Origin: Embleya sp045207655
GTDB lineage: Bacteria > Actinomycetota > Actinomycetes > Streptomycetales > Streptomycetaceae
Direction: 5' to 3'
NCBI RefSeq assembly: GCF_045207655.1
Contig: NZ_CP108784.1
Span: forward strand, 2,914,001 to 2,978,000
DNA: 64,000 bases
Shown here: positions 1 through 7,576 of the stretch, piece after piece
Layout of the letters: each line of letters begins with the position of its first letter
Position numbering within the stretch: the first letter of the stretch is position 1
Program-made: the position numbers and the translations under genes
The notes under the pieces: generated by a model
Seen by the model: only the letters and a program-made list of their open reading frames with translations
Databases searched by the model: none
Told to the model about the DNA's origin: nothing

Positions 1-191
1 GTGAGCCGACCGCTCTGGTAGTACCCCCACAGTTCGCCGCCCAGCCGCCACGGATCGACGCCCGCGAGGCGGACCCGGGACGCGACGAAGACGTTCGTGA
101 CGGGGTCACGGTCGAGCAGCGCCTGGACGGCGGACAGGTCGGTCCCGTCCAGGACTTTGGTGGAAACCGAGCTCAGCACGTGCCTCACCAT
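1..191 (-). CDS. GNAT family N-acetyltransferase, 5' end only (cut by window edge)
   Basis: The first ~63 codons of a gene that runs off the left edge. The readable protein begins MVRHVLSSVSTKVL and contains the segment DPWRLGGELWGYY. This resembles the N-terminal half (DUF4081-type) of the GNAT acetyltransferases that usually follow ispG in Streptomyces. It lies downstream of the hydrolase pair and in the same direction. ATG at 191 is the first in-frame start. GTG at 188 or 179 are alternatives, because no well-spaced ribosome binding site is visible. The acetyl-CoA binding half is outside the window, so the assignment rests on the N-terminal signature and on context. Confidence 0.72.
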   Translation of the reverse strand, partial: MVRHVLSSVSTKVLDGTDLSAVQALLDRDPVTNVFVASRVRLAGVDPWRLGGELWGYYQSGRL

Positions 192-315
192 GCCATCGGG
201 CGGACCTTGGGGAAATGCCAGTCTTGCGGCACCACCCTATGCAGGTCCGGGCCGCGCGCGCCGCCCGGGAGGCGACGGGTTCTGCGACCGGGGCCGGCGG
301 CCCCCCGCGGGCGGG

Positions 316-1809
316 TCAGCGGCGGAGCCGGGGGACCGCCGATCGGCGCGAACGGGGCTCGCTCGACGCGGCGCCGGCGCACTCGATGTCGGTCGCCGGC
401 AGGGTGCCGTCGACCAGGTAGGCGGTGCCTCGCTCGTCGACGCACCCGCCGTCGACGAGGTAGTGCCCGTGGTTGCCGTTGTCGCGCACGGTCAGCAGTC
501 GCGAGGAGGGCAGCGCGGCGTGCATGCGCAGGGCCCCGTCGTAGGGCGTCGCCGGGTCGCCGACGGACTGGATCAGCAGTACGCCGGGCAGCCCGGCGCC
601 GTCGATCCGGGTCGGCGGCGCGGTGTTGCTCTGCAGGTACAGGCACGCGCCGGGGGACGCGATGGCCGCGCCCAGCGCGCCGTGCCGGGCCCGGAGCAGG
701 GCCATGTCGCGCTCGAACACCGACTCGTCGGCCGGGGCGGGCGCGTCCGCGCAGGTGACGGTCTGCATCACCGATTCGAAGTTGACCTCGTCCTCGGTCG
801 CCGGCTTGCGCCCGGCGATCAGCGCGGCCGGATCGCCCGACGCGTAGTCCCCGAGCGCGCCGGACATGCTCGCCCAGTCCCGGTCGGTGTACAGCCTGCC
901 GAGCGTGTACTGGTCGAGTTCGACGCCGCCGAACACGCCGCCCGCAGGGTGCGCGGCGAGTTCGGTGCGCAGTCGGTCCCAGGTCGCCAGCACGGCCGGC
1001 GGGGTCGAACCCAGGTGGAAGCGGTCCGCCCGCTCGGCGGTCCACGCGGCCCACGCGCGCCGGCGCGCGTCGAATCCGGCGGCCTGGAGGAAACCGGTCT
1101 CGTACCAGACCCGGGTCGGGTCGACCAGGCTGTCCAGGAGCATCCGGTGCACCCGGTTCGGGAAGAGCTGCCCATAGACCGCGCCCAGGTAGCTGCCGTA
1201 CGAATAGCCCAGGATCGAAAGCCGATCCGCGCCGAACGCGGCGCGGACCAGGTCGAGGTCGCGCGCGATGTCCCGGGTGCTCAGGTGCGGCAGGAGGTCC
1301 GCGGCGGACGCGCGGCAGCCGTCGGCGAACGCGCGGGTGGCGGCCAGGTGCGCCGCCCGGCCGGCGGGCATCGCCGGGTCGGGCTTGGGCCCGCGGCCGA
1401 ACGTCGCCGGGTCGGTGCACGTCACCCGGGTGCTCGTGCCGCGCCCGCGCAGATCGAAGCCGATCAGGTCGTAGGCCCGGCGCACCCGCTCGGGCAGGCC
1501 GCCGGCCAGTGCCGCCATCGAGCCGACGGCGGCGGCGCCCGGACCGCCGAAGTTGACCATCAGGATGCCCTGGTACTCGGCCGCGGTCCCGGTCGCCGCG
1601 ACCTTGGAGACGCCGACCCGGATCCGCGGGCCGGCCGGGCGGGCGTGGTCCAGCGGCACGCCGATGTCGCCGCAGTGCTCCCCCGGCGCGGTGCCCGACG
1701 GGCAGTCGCCCCACACGATCGGCTCGGTCTGTGCCCGGGCGGGCGCGGCGGCGGTCAGCACGGCGGCGGTCAGCGCGCCGGCCAGCAGGACGCGGACGGC
1801 GCGGGTCAC
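316..1809 (-). CDS. Secreted alpha/beta hydrolase, S33 tripeptidyl-aminopeptidase type (second of tandem pair)
   Basis: A 497-aa exported serine hydrolase. The N-terminus has a signal peptide (basic start, hydrophobic ALTAAVLTAAAPARAQ). The nucleophile elbow is GYSYGS. The C-terminal TAP-like part has the acid residue in SVGDPATPY and the histidine in DNGNHGHY. Families with this layout remove N-terminal peptides or act on small esters outside the cell; the substrate here is unknown. The start is the GTG at 1809, which overlaps the upstream hydrolase stop by 4 nt (GTGA) and is preceded by GAGGA. The two genes are therefore translationally coupled. The reading frame stays open far upstream, but that is a GC-content effect. 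Confidence 0.88.
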   Translation of the reverse strand: MTRAVRVLLAGALTAAVLTAAAPARAQTEPIVWGDCPSGTAPGEHCGDIGVPLDHARPAGPRIRVGVSKVAATGTAAEYQGILMVNFGGPGAAAVGSMAALAGGLPERVRRAYDLIGFDLRGRGTSTRVTCTDPATFGRGPKPDPAMPAGRAAHLAATRAFADGCRASAADLLPHLSTRDIARDLDLVRAAFGADRLSILGYSYGSYLGAVYGQLFPNRVHRMLLDSLVDPTRVWYETGFLQAAGFDARRRAWAAWTAERADRFHLGSTPPAVLATWDRLRTELAAHPAGGVFGGVELDQYTLGRLYTDRDWASMSGALGDYASGDPAALIAGRKPATEDEVNFESVMQTVTCADAPAPADESVFERDMALLRARHGALGAAIASPGACLYLQSNTAPPTRIDGAGLPGVLLIQSVGDPATPYDGALRMHAALPSSRLLTVRDNGNHGHYLVDGGCVDERGTAYLVDGTLPATDIECAGAASSEPRSRRSAVPRLRR

Positions 1810-3257
1810 GATTCCTCGCAGGTGGTGTCGCGGCCCGCCGGGAGCGTGCCATCGGTCAGATAGGCCGCGGCGGCCCGCAGGACACAGTCGTTGGGCTGGA
1901 ACGCGAGGATCCCGTGGTCGCCCTCGCCGAGCACGGTGATCAGATGCGAGGACGGCAGCGCGTGGTGCAGCGCGCCCGCCCCGGCGGGCGGGGTGGCCGG
2001 ATCCCGGGTGCCCTGGATCAGCAGCACCGGCGGCAGGTCGTGGCCGTCGATCGTCGGCGGCGTGCGCGCGGGCACCGGCCAGAACGCGCAGGGCGCGTTC
2101 AGCCACGTGTTGGACCAGGTCACCAGCGGCGCGACCCGATCCACGGCGCGGGCGTCGCGGTCCCAGACCGACCAGTCGCGCGGCCACGGACCGTCGTGGC
2201 ATTCGACGGCGGTGTAGACCGCGGTGCCGTTGGCGTCCTGCGCGGTGGGTGGGGCGTACAGCGCGGCCAGCGGGGCCGGGTCGCCCGCGTCGTGGGCGCG
2301 CAACGCCCGGGCGAACCCGGGCCAGGTCTGCGAGCCGTACAGGATCCGGGTGGCGATGTCGCGCAGCTCGGCGGGGCCGAGCCTGCCGCCGGCGGGCTCG
2401 ACCCGGACGTGGGCGAGCACGCGGGCGAACACGTCGTCCAGGTCGGCGCCCTCGGCCGCGACGAAGTCCCGCCAACGGGCCTGGAAGGCGACGTCCTGCC
2501 GCAGGTTGGCGCCGTACCAGATCTGGTCCGGGCGCGGGTCGACGACGCTGTCCAGGATCATCCGGTCGACCCGCTCGGGGAACGACTGCCCGTAGACCGC
2601 GCCGAGATAGGTGCCGTACGACCAGCCGATGAAGGAGATCCGGGGTTCGCCCAGCGCGGCGCGGACCAGGTCGAGGTCGCGCGCGTTCTCCGACGTGCCC
2701 AGGTGCGGCAGCAGATCGCCGGCCCGCTCGGCGCAACCTCGCGCGTAGTCGCGGGCCCGCTCGACCAGGCGCTGTTCGTCCTGCGCCGTGACGGGCACCG
2801 GATCCGGCTTCGGCGCCCGGTCGAAGCTCGGGTCGACGCACGAGATGGGGTCGCTGTGGTGGTTGCCGCGCGGGTCGACGCCGACGATGTCGTAGCTCTG
2901 CCGCACCCGTTCCGGCAGCGCGCGTCCCACCAGGTCGGCCAGCCACATGCCGCCGCCGCCCGGGCCGCCGGGGTTGACCACGATCGTGCCGAGCCGGGGC
3001 TTGCCGCCCAGGGCCCGTGCCATCGAGACGCCCAGCGTGGTGGTGGGCCCGTCGGGACGCGCGTGGTCGATCGGAACGGCCAGAGTCCCGCAGCGCAGTC
3101 CGGGTGCGGCGACGTCGGCCGGGCACGCGCCCCAGGCGATGCCGGGCGACACCCGGGCCGGTGCTCGCCCGCCCGGGTCGGGACCGCCGACGGGGCCCGC
3201 CGCGGTGCCCACGATCATGCCGGCGACGGCCAGTGCGGCCACGATGACGCGTCCCAC
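1806..3257 (-). CDS. Secreted alpha/beta hydrolase, S33 tripeptidyl-aminopeptidase type (first of tandem pair)
   Basis: A 483-aa paralogue of the hydrolase that follows it. It has a short signal peptide (VIVAALAVAGMIVGTAAG), an N-terminal alpha/beta fold with VNPGGPGGGG and VGVDPRG, the nucleophile motif GWSYGT, the acid in GTRDPATPP and the histidine in GEGDHGIL. The C-terminal ~100 residues match the TAP-like domain of S33 peptidases. It is expected to be extracellular or cell-wall associated. Its stop is shared with the GTG of the next gene, so the pair is probably a local duplication expressed as one unit. A perfect 10-bp palindrome lies about 30-56 bp upstream of its start. The substrate cannot be told from the sequence. 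Confidence 0.88.
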   Translation of the reverse strand: MGRVIVAALAVAGMIVGTAAGPVGGPDPGGRAPARVSPGIAWGACPADVAAPGLRCGTLAVPIDHARPDGPTTTLGVSMARALGGKPRLGTIVVNPGGPGGGGMWLADLVGRALPERVRQSYDIVGVDPRGNHHSDPISCVDPSFDRAPKPDPVPVTAQDEQRLVERARDYARGCAERAGDLLPHLGTSENARDLDLVRAALGEPRISFIGWSYGTYLGAVYGQSFPERVDRMILDSVVDPRPDQIWYGANLRQDVAFQARWRDFVAAEGADLDDVFARVLAHVRVEPAGGRLGPAELRDIATRILYGSQTWPGFARALRAHDAGDPAPLAALYAPPTAQDANGTAVYTAVECHDGPWPRDWSVWDRDARAVDRVAPLVTWSNTWLNAPCAFWPVPARTPPTIDGHDLPPVLLIQGTRDPATPPAGAGALHHALPSSHLITVLGEGDHGILAFQPNDCVLRAAAAYLTDGTLPAGRDTTCEES

Positions 3258-3285
3258 GCGCGACGCCCCTCCCCCGGGGGCGATG

Positions 3286-3313
3286 CCCCGATCATGTATC
3301 TCGATGATCGGGG
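3286..3313. promoter_or_regulatory. 10-bp perfect inverted repeat upstream of hydrolase pair
   Basis: CCCCGATCAT (3286-3295) and ATGATCGGGG (3304-3313) form a perfect dyad with an 8-nt spacer. It lies 29 nt upstream of the hydrolase start and about 200 nt beyond the ispG stop, and both genes read leftward. No T-run follows on the minus strand. This makes an operator or a 5'-UTR stem as plausible as an ispG terminator. Confidence 0.5.
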
Positions 3314-3520
3314 TCGGTTACCGGGGGTAGGAACGCATCAACGATATGTCACTCGGGTGGGCGAGTGGATTGATCCGGTCGGGCGGCGACCGTCGGGCCG
3401 CTCCGCGTCCGGCCGAGGCCGGTGTCGGAGGCGCGTCGGGCCGGTATCGGGCCGGGACAGCGAGGCCGGCTCGGGACCGGCCGCGCGCCGGCCGCGTGCC
3501 GGCCCCGGGGCGGGACCGGC

Positions 3521-4678
3521 TCAGGCGATGTCGACGATCGGGTCGCCGCTGATCACGCCGTCCGCCTGCATCTGCTCGGCGAGCTTGAGCGCCTCCTCGA
3601 TCAGGGTCTCGACGATCTTCGACTCGGGCACGGTCTTGATCACCTCGCCCTTGACGAAGATCTGGCCCTTGCCGTTGCCGGACGCCACTCCCAGATCCGC
3701 CTCGCGGGCCTCGCCGGGCCCGTTGACGACGCAGCCCATGACGGCCACCCGCAGCGGCACCTTGAGTCCGTCCAGGCCCGCGGTGACCTGCTCGGCGAGC
3801 TTGTACACGTCGACCTGGGCGCGGCCGCAGGACGGGCAGGAGACGATCTCCAGGCCACGCTGCCGCAGGCCCAGCGACTCCAGGATCTGGTTGCCGACCT
3901 TGATCTCCTCGACCGGCGGGGCGGAGAGGGAGACCCGGATGGTGTCGCCGATGCCCTGCGCGAGCAGCGCGCCGAACGCGACCGAGGACTTGATCGTGCC
4001 CTGGAACGCGGGACCGGCCTCGGTGACGCCCAGGTGCAGCGGATAGTCGCAACGCTCGGCGAGCAGCCGGTAGGCCTCGATCATCACGACCGGGTCGTTG
4101 TGCTTGACCGAGATCTTGATGTCCCGGAAGTCGTGCTCCTCGAACAGCGAGCACTCCCACAGCGCGGACTCCACCAGCGCCTCCGGGGTGGCCTTGCCGT
4201 GCTTGGCCAGCAGCCGCTTGTCCAGCGACCCGGCGTTGACGCCGATCCGGATCGGGGTGCCGGCGGCGGAGGCGGCCTTGGCGATCTCGGCGATCTTGTC
4301 GTCGAACTGCTTGATGTTGCCCGGGTTCACCCGTACCGCGGCGCAGCCCGCGTCGATCGCGGCGAAGACGTACTTCGGCTGGAAGTGGATGTCCGCGATC
4401 ACCGGGATCTGCGACTTGCGGGCGATCGCGGGCAACGCGTCGGCGTCGTCCTGCGAGGGCACCGCGACCCGGACGATCTGGCAGCCGGACGCGGTCAGCT
4501 CGGCGATCTGCTGAAGCGTGGCGTTGACGTCGGAGGTAAGGGTGGTGGTCATGGACTGCACCGACACCGGGGCGTCTCCGCCGACGGCCACGTTGCCGAC
4601 CATGATCTGCCGAGACTTGCGGCGCGGCTTGAGGGGCCGGGCAGGTACGGACGGCATTCCGAGCTGGATCGCGGTCAT
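3521..4678 (-). CDS. ispG: 4-hydroxy-3-methylbut-2-enyl diphosphate synthase (IspG/GcpE)
   Basis: Reductive dehydration of MEcPP to HMBPP, the penultimate step of the MEP isoprenoid pathway; cytosolic iron-sulfur enzyme. At 385 aa it has the bacterial two-domain form: an N-terminal TIM barrel (about 20-270) and a C-terminal [4Fe-4S] domain. The cluster ligands are visible as Cys281 and Cys284 (SCPSCGR) and Cys316 (VMGCVVNGPGEA), with the conserved Glu323. It is the third gene of a dxr-rip-ispG series in one direction. The 210 bp before it contain the hairpin that ends rip, so it may also have its own promoter. Confidence 0.97.
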   Translation of the reverse strand: MTAIQLGMPSVPARPLKPRRKSRQIMVGNVAVGGDAPVSVQSMTTTLTSDVNATLQQIAELTASGCQIVRVAVPSQDDADALPAIARKSQIPVIADIHFQPKYVFAAIDAGCAAVRVNPGNIKQFDDKIAEIAKAASAAGTPIRIGVNAGSLDKRLLAKHGKATPEALVESALWECSLFEEHDFRDIKISVKHNDPVVMIEAYRLLAERCDYPLHLGVTEAGPAFQGTIKSSVAFGALLAQGIGDTIRVSLSAPPVEEIKVGNQILESLGLRQRGLEIVSCPSCGRAQVDVYKLAEQVTAGLDGLKVPLRVAVMGCVVNGPGEAREADLGVASGNGKGQIFVKGEVIKTVPESKIVETLIEEALKLAEQMQADGVISGDPIVDIA

Positions 4679-4836
4679 CTTCGCTTTAGTCCCGTGGGTC
4701 GGCGCGGTAGGTCGGACTCAACGCTACGCCACCGCACACCGGTGCGGACGCGCCCGTGCCCCCGTGCCGACCCACCTGTTGCCTGATCGACACAAGGGGG
4801 GCCGGCGGGGCGTCTTGTCCGGTGCTCTCCCGAGCG

Positions 4837-4892
4837 CTAGTGCCGTGCCGGGCGCCGCGACGGGGGGCAAACGTTGCCGGGCGCGGCACTAG
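4837..4892 (-). terminator. Hairpin overlapping the stop codon of rip
   Basis: CTAGTGCCG (4837-4845) pairs perfectly with CGGCACTAG (4884-4892). The next 8-10 bases pair with two mismatches. The inner arm includes the TAG stop of rip at 4889-4891. It is the expected position for a terminator or RNA-stabilising stem between rip and ispG. There is no clear T-run. Confidence 0.55.
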
Positions 4893-6190
4893 GTCACCTT
4901 CACCGGGTTGATCAGGTCGGCGATCAACACCAGCACGGTGAAGGCGATGAAGATCGAGGCCACGACGTAGGCGACCGGCATCAGCCTGGCCACGTCGAAC
5001 GGGCCCGGGTCCGGCCGCTTGCGCAGGCTCGCGATCCGGCGACGGATCGACTCCCACCACGCGCCGACCACGTGACCGCCGTCGAGCGGGAGCAGCGGCA
5101 GCATGTTGAACAGGAACAGCGACACGTTGAAGCCCGCGATGATGAAGATCATCAGACCGACCCGCTGGGACGCGGGCACGTCCAGCGCGGCCACCTCGCC
5201 GCCGACCCGGGCCGCGCCGACCACGCCGACCGGGGAGTCCTGGTCGCGTTCGTCGCCCTGGAAGGCCGCGCCCCACAGCGCGGGCACCTTCTGCGGGATG
5301 CGCAGCAGGCTGTGGAACGCGCTCTTGACCAGGTCGCCCGTGTACTCGACGGACTCGGCGGCGCTCTGGCGCTGGATCCCCCGCGCCGGACTGATGCCCA
5401 GGAAGCCGGTGGTGACGTACTGATCGGCCACCGGGCGTCCGTCGCCGTCGAGCTTGATCATCTTGTTCTGCTCGAGCACCGGCTTGAGGGTGACGAGTTC
5501 GCCCTTGCGGTCGACCACGAGGGTGACCTCGCCGGACGACTTGCGGATCAGGCCCTGGAGCTTGTCGTAGTCGCCGATCCTCTGACCGTTGAACGACACG
5601 ATGCGGTCGCCCGGCAGCAGACCGGCCGCCTTGCCGGGGGCGGCCTTGGCGCCCTCGGGGCACTTGTCGGTCTTCGCGTCGGCACTGACCACGCATTCCG
5701 AGACGGTGCTCACCGTCGAGGTGGTCTCGGGGATCCCGAAGCCCATCAGGTACACCGCGAGCAGCCCGATGGCCAGGATCAGGTTCATGAACGGCCCGGC
5801 CAGCATGATGATCGTGCGCTGCCACGGCTTGCGCTGGTAGAACATCCGGTCCTCGTCGCCGGGACCGACCTCCTCGTAGGACGCCTCGCGGGCCTCCTCG
5901 ATCATGCTGCGCCACGGTGAGGTGCTGCGGGCCTGTACCTTGCCCGACGCGTCGGGCGGGAACATGCCGATCAGCCGGCAGTAGCCGCCCGCCGGGATCG
6001 CCTTGAGCCCGTACTCGGTCTCACCGATCTTCCTCGACCACAGCGTCTTGCCGAAGCCGACCATGTACTGCGGCACCCGCACGCCGAACATCTTGCCGGT
6101 GACCAGGTGGCCCGCCTCGTGCCAGGCGATGGAGAACAGCAGGCCCACGACAAAGACGACGATGCCGAGGATCGTCATGAACAGGGTCAA
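4889..6190 (-). CDS. rip: Site-2-type intramembrane zinc metalloprotease (RseP/Rip family)
   Basis: A polytopic membrane protease that cuts transmembrane substrates such as anti-sigma factors. 433 aa. The zinc motif HEAGH is at residues 24-28 in the first membrane helix. A PDZ domain covers about 170-240 (KAAGLLPGDRIVSFNGQ). The third zinc ligand motif LLPLDGGH is near 365, with further helices at 128-150 and at the C-terminus. The start is TTG at 6190. It overlaps the dxr stop (TTGA) and has an excellent GGAGGAG site 7 nt upstream, better than the ATG four codons later. The overlap implies translational coupling to dxr. Substrates are not known from this sequence. Confidence 0.95.
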   Translation of the reverse strand: MTLFMTILGIVVFVVGLLFSIAWHEAGHLVTGKMFGVRVPQYMVGFGKTLWSRKIGETEYGLKAIPAGGYCRLIGMFPPDASGKVQARSTSPWRSMIEEAREASYEEVGPGDEDRMFYQRKPWQRTIIMLAGPFMNLILAIGLLAVYLMGFGIPETTSTVSTVSECVVSADAKTDKCPEGAKAAPGKAAGLLPGDRIVSFNGQRIGDYDKLQGLIRKSSGEVTLVVDRKGELVTLKPVLEQNKMIKLDGDGRPVADQYVTTGFLGISPARGIQRQSAAESVEYTGDLVKSAFHSLLRIPQKVPALWGAAFQGDERDQDSPVGVVGAARVGGEVAALDVPASQRVGLMIFIIAGFNVSLFLFNMLPLLPLDGGHVVGAWWESIRRRIASLRKRPDPGPFDVARLMPVAYVVASIFIAFTVLVLIADLINPVKVT

Positions 6191-7449
6191 CGGGGTTCTC
6201 CTCCGTGGGCGATGATCTCGCGTGCCCGTCGGCGCGCCCAGTCCTCCGCGTCGAGGACGTCATCCAGTGTCAGCCGGTTGCCGTCCCCACGTACATCATG
6301 CTCGCTCACGACGCGGGCGACCGTGTCGGTGATGCCGTTGAACCCCAGTCGTCCCGCGATGAACGCGTCCACGCACTCCTCGTTGGCCGCGTTGAACACG
6401 GCCGGCGCGGTGCCGCCGGCGCGCCCCGCGGCGCACGCCAGCTCGACCGCCGGGAACGCCTCGTTGTCGAGCGGGAAGAACTCCCACGTGGCCGCCTTGG
6501 TCCAGTCGCAGCCGGCCGCCACGTTCGGCACCCGGTCCGGCCAGGACAGACCGAGCGCGATCGGCAGCCGCATGTCCGGCGGCGACGCCTGGGCCAGGGT
6601 CGAGCCGTCCACGAACTCGACCATCGAGTGCACGATCGACTGCGGGTGCACGACGACGTCGATCCGGTCGAACGGGATGTCGTAGAGCAGGTGCGCCTCG
6701 ATCACCTCCAGGCCCTTGTTGACCAGGGTCGCCGAGTTGATCGTGATCACCGGGCCCATGTCCCAGGTGGGGTGGGCGGCGGCCTCCTCGGGCGTGACGT
6801 CGACCAGGTCGGCGCGGCTGCGACCGCGGAACGGGCCGCCGCTGGCGGTCACCACGAGCCGCTTGACCTGGTCGGCCCGACCGCCGCGCAGCGCCTGGAT
6901 CAGCGCCGAGTGCTCGGAGTCGACCGGGACGATCTGGCCGGGCTTGGCGATCGCCTTGACCAGCGGGCCGCCGACGATCAGCGACTCCTTGTTGGCCAGC
7001 GCGAGGGTGCGGCCGGCGGTCAGCGCGGCGAGCGTGGGGGCCAGGCCGATCGAGCCGGTGATCCCGTTCAGGACGACGTCGCACGGATGCGCGGCCAGTT
7101 CGGTGGCGGCGGTGGGGCCGGCCAGGATGCGCGGCAGCTTGTACTCGCCCTTGGCGTAGCCGCGCCGCTGGGCCTCGGCGTAGAAGGCCAGTTGCAGGTC
7201 CTGGGCGGCGGACGCCTTGGCCACCGCGACCACCTCGACCGCCAGTTCGAGCGCCTGTCGCGCCAGCTCCTCGACCCGGCCGCCGCCGGCGGACAGGCCG
7301 ACGATCCGGAACAGGTCGGGGTGGGCGCGCACCACGTCGATGGTCTGGGTCCCGATCGACCCGGTGGAGCCGAGCAGGACGATGTCCCGCCGGGTGGTCG
7401 ACTGGTCGCGGGCGGCGAAGGGCACGTACGGATCGGCCAGGGAGTCCAT
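6187..7449 (-). CDS. dxr: 1-deoxy-D-xylulose 5-phosphate reductoisomerase (Dxr/IspC)
   Basis: The NADPH- and metal-dependent first committed step of the MEP pathway (DXP to MEP). 420 aa. It has the dinucleotide-binding loop GSTGSIGTQ (27-35), the metal/substrate region VPVDSEHSALIQAL, ASGGPFR and NKGLEVIEAH, and the C-terminal helical domain. These are the usual IspC blocks. It heads the leftward dxr-rip-ispG run and overlaps rip by 4 nt. The N-terminal ~20 residues (MDSLADPYVPFAARDQ) are a modest actinobacterial extension. Confidence 0.97.
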   Translation of the reverse strand: MDSLADPYVPFAARDQSTTRRDIVLLGSTGSIGTQTIDVVRAHPDLFRIVGLSAGGGRVEELARQALELAVEVVAVAKASAAQDLQLAFYAEAQRRGYAKGEYKLPRILAGPTAATELAAHPCDVVLNGITGSIGLAPTLAALTAGRTLALANKESLIVGGPLVKAIAKPGQIVPVDSEHSALIQALRGGRADQVKRLVVTASGGPFRGRSRADLVDVTPEEAAAHPTWDMGPVITINSATLVNKGLEVIEAHLLYDIPFDRIDVVVHPQSIVHSMVEFVDGSTLAQASPPDMRLPIALGLSWPDRVPNVAAGCDWTKAATWEFFPLDNEAFPAVELACAAGRAGGTAPAVFNAANEECVDAFIAGRLGFNGITDTVARVVSEHDVRGDGNRLTLDDVLDAEDWARRRAREIIAHGGEPR

Positions 7450-7539
7450 CCGACCATTGTGGCCCGCGCCGGCTCGGCGCCGAGCGCAGGTCGACCGATT
7501 GCCCTCGGTGGCCGCCCGGGGACCGCGCGTGTCGACGGG

Positions 7540-7570
7540 CGCGGCCGGCGGGGTGCCCCCGCCGGCCGCG
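7540..7570 (-). terminator. GC-rich terminator hairpin after the acyl-CoA dehydrogenase
   Basis: CGCGGCCGGCGGGG (7540-7553) and CCCCGCCGGCCGCG (7557-7570) form a perfect 14-bp stem with a 3-nt loop. It lies 7 nt past the acyl-CoA dehydrogenase stop. It separates that gene from dxr, which reads in the same direction. Confidence 0.8.
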
Positions 7571-7576
7571 GGCGGC

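Noticed and set aside
97..1863. Long rightward frames opposite the hydrolase genes
   Set aside because: Antisense shadows rich in Arg, Gly and Ala, with no starts, domains or codon bias of their own.
316..3126. A 936-codon frame apparently fusing both hydrolases
   Set aside because: The first hydrolase is encoded in another frame. The second begins at the coupled GTG at 1809, so this is not a fusion protein.
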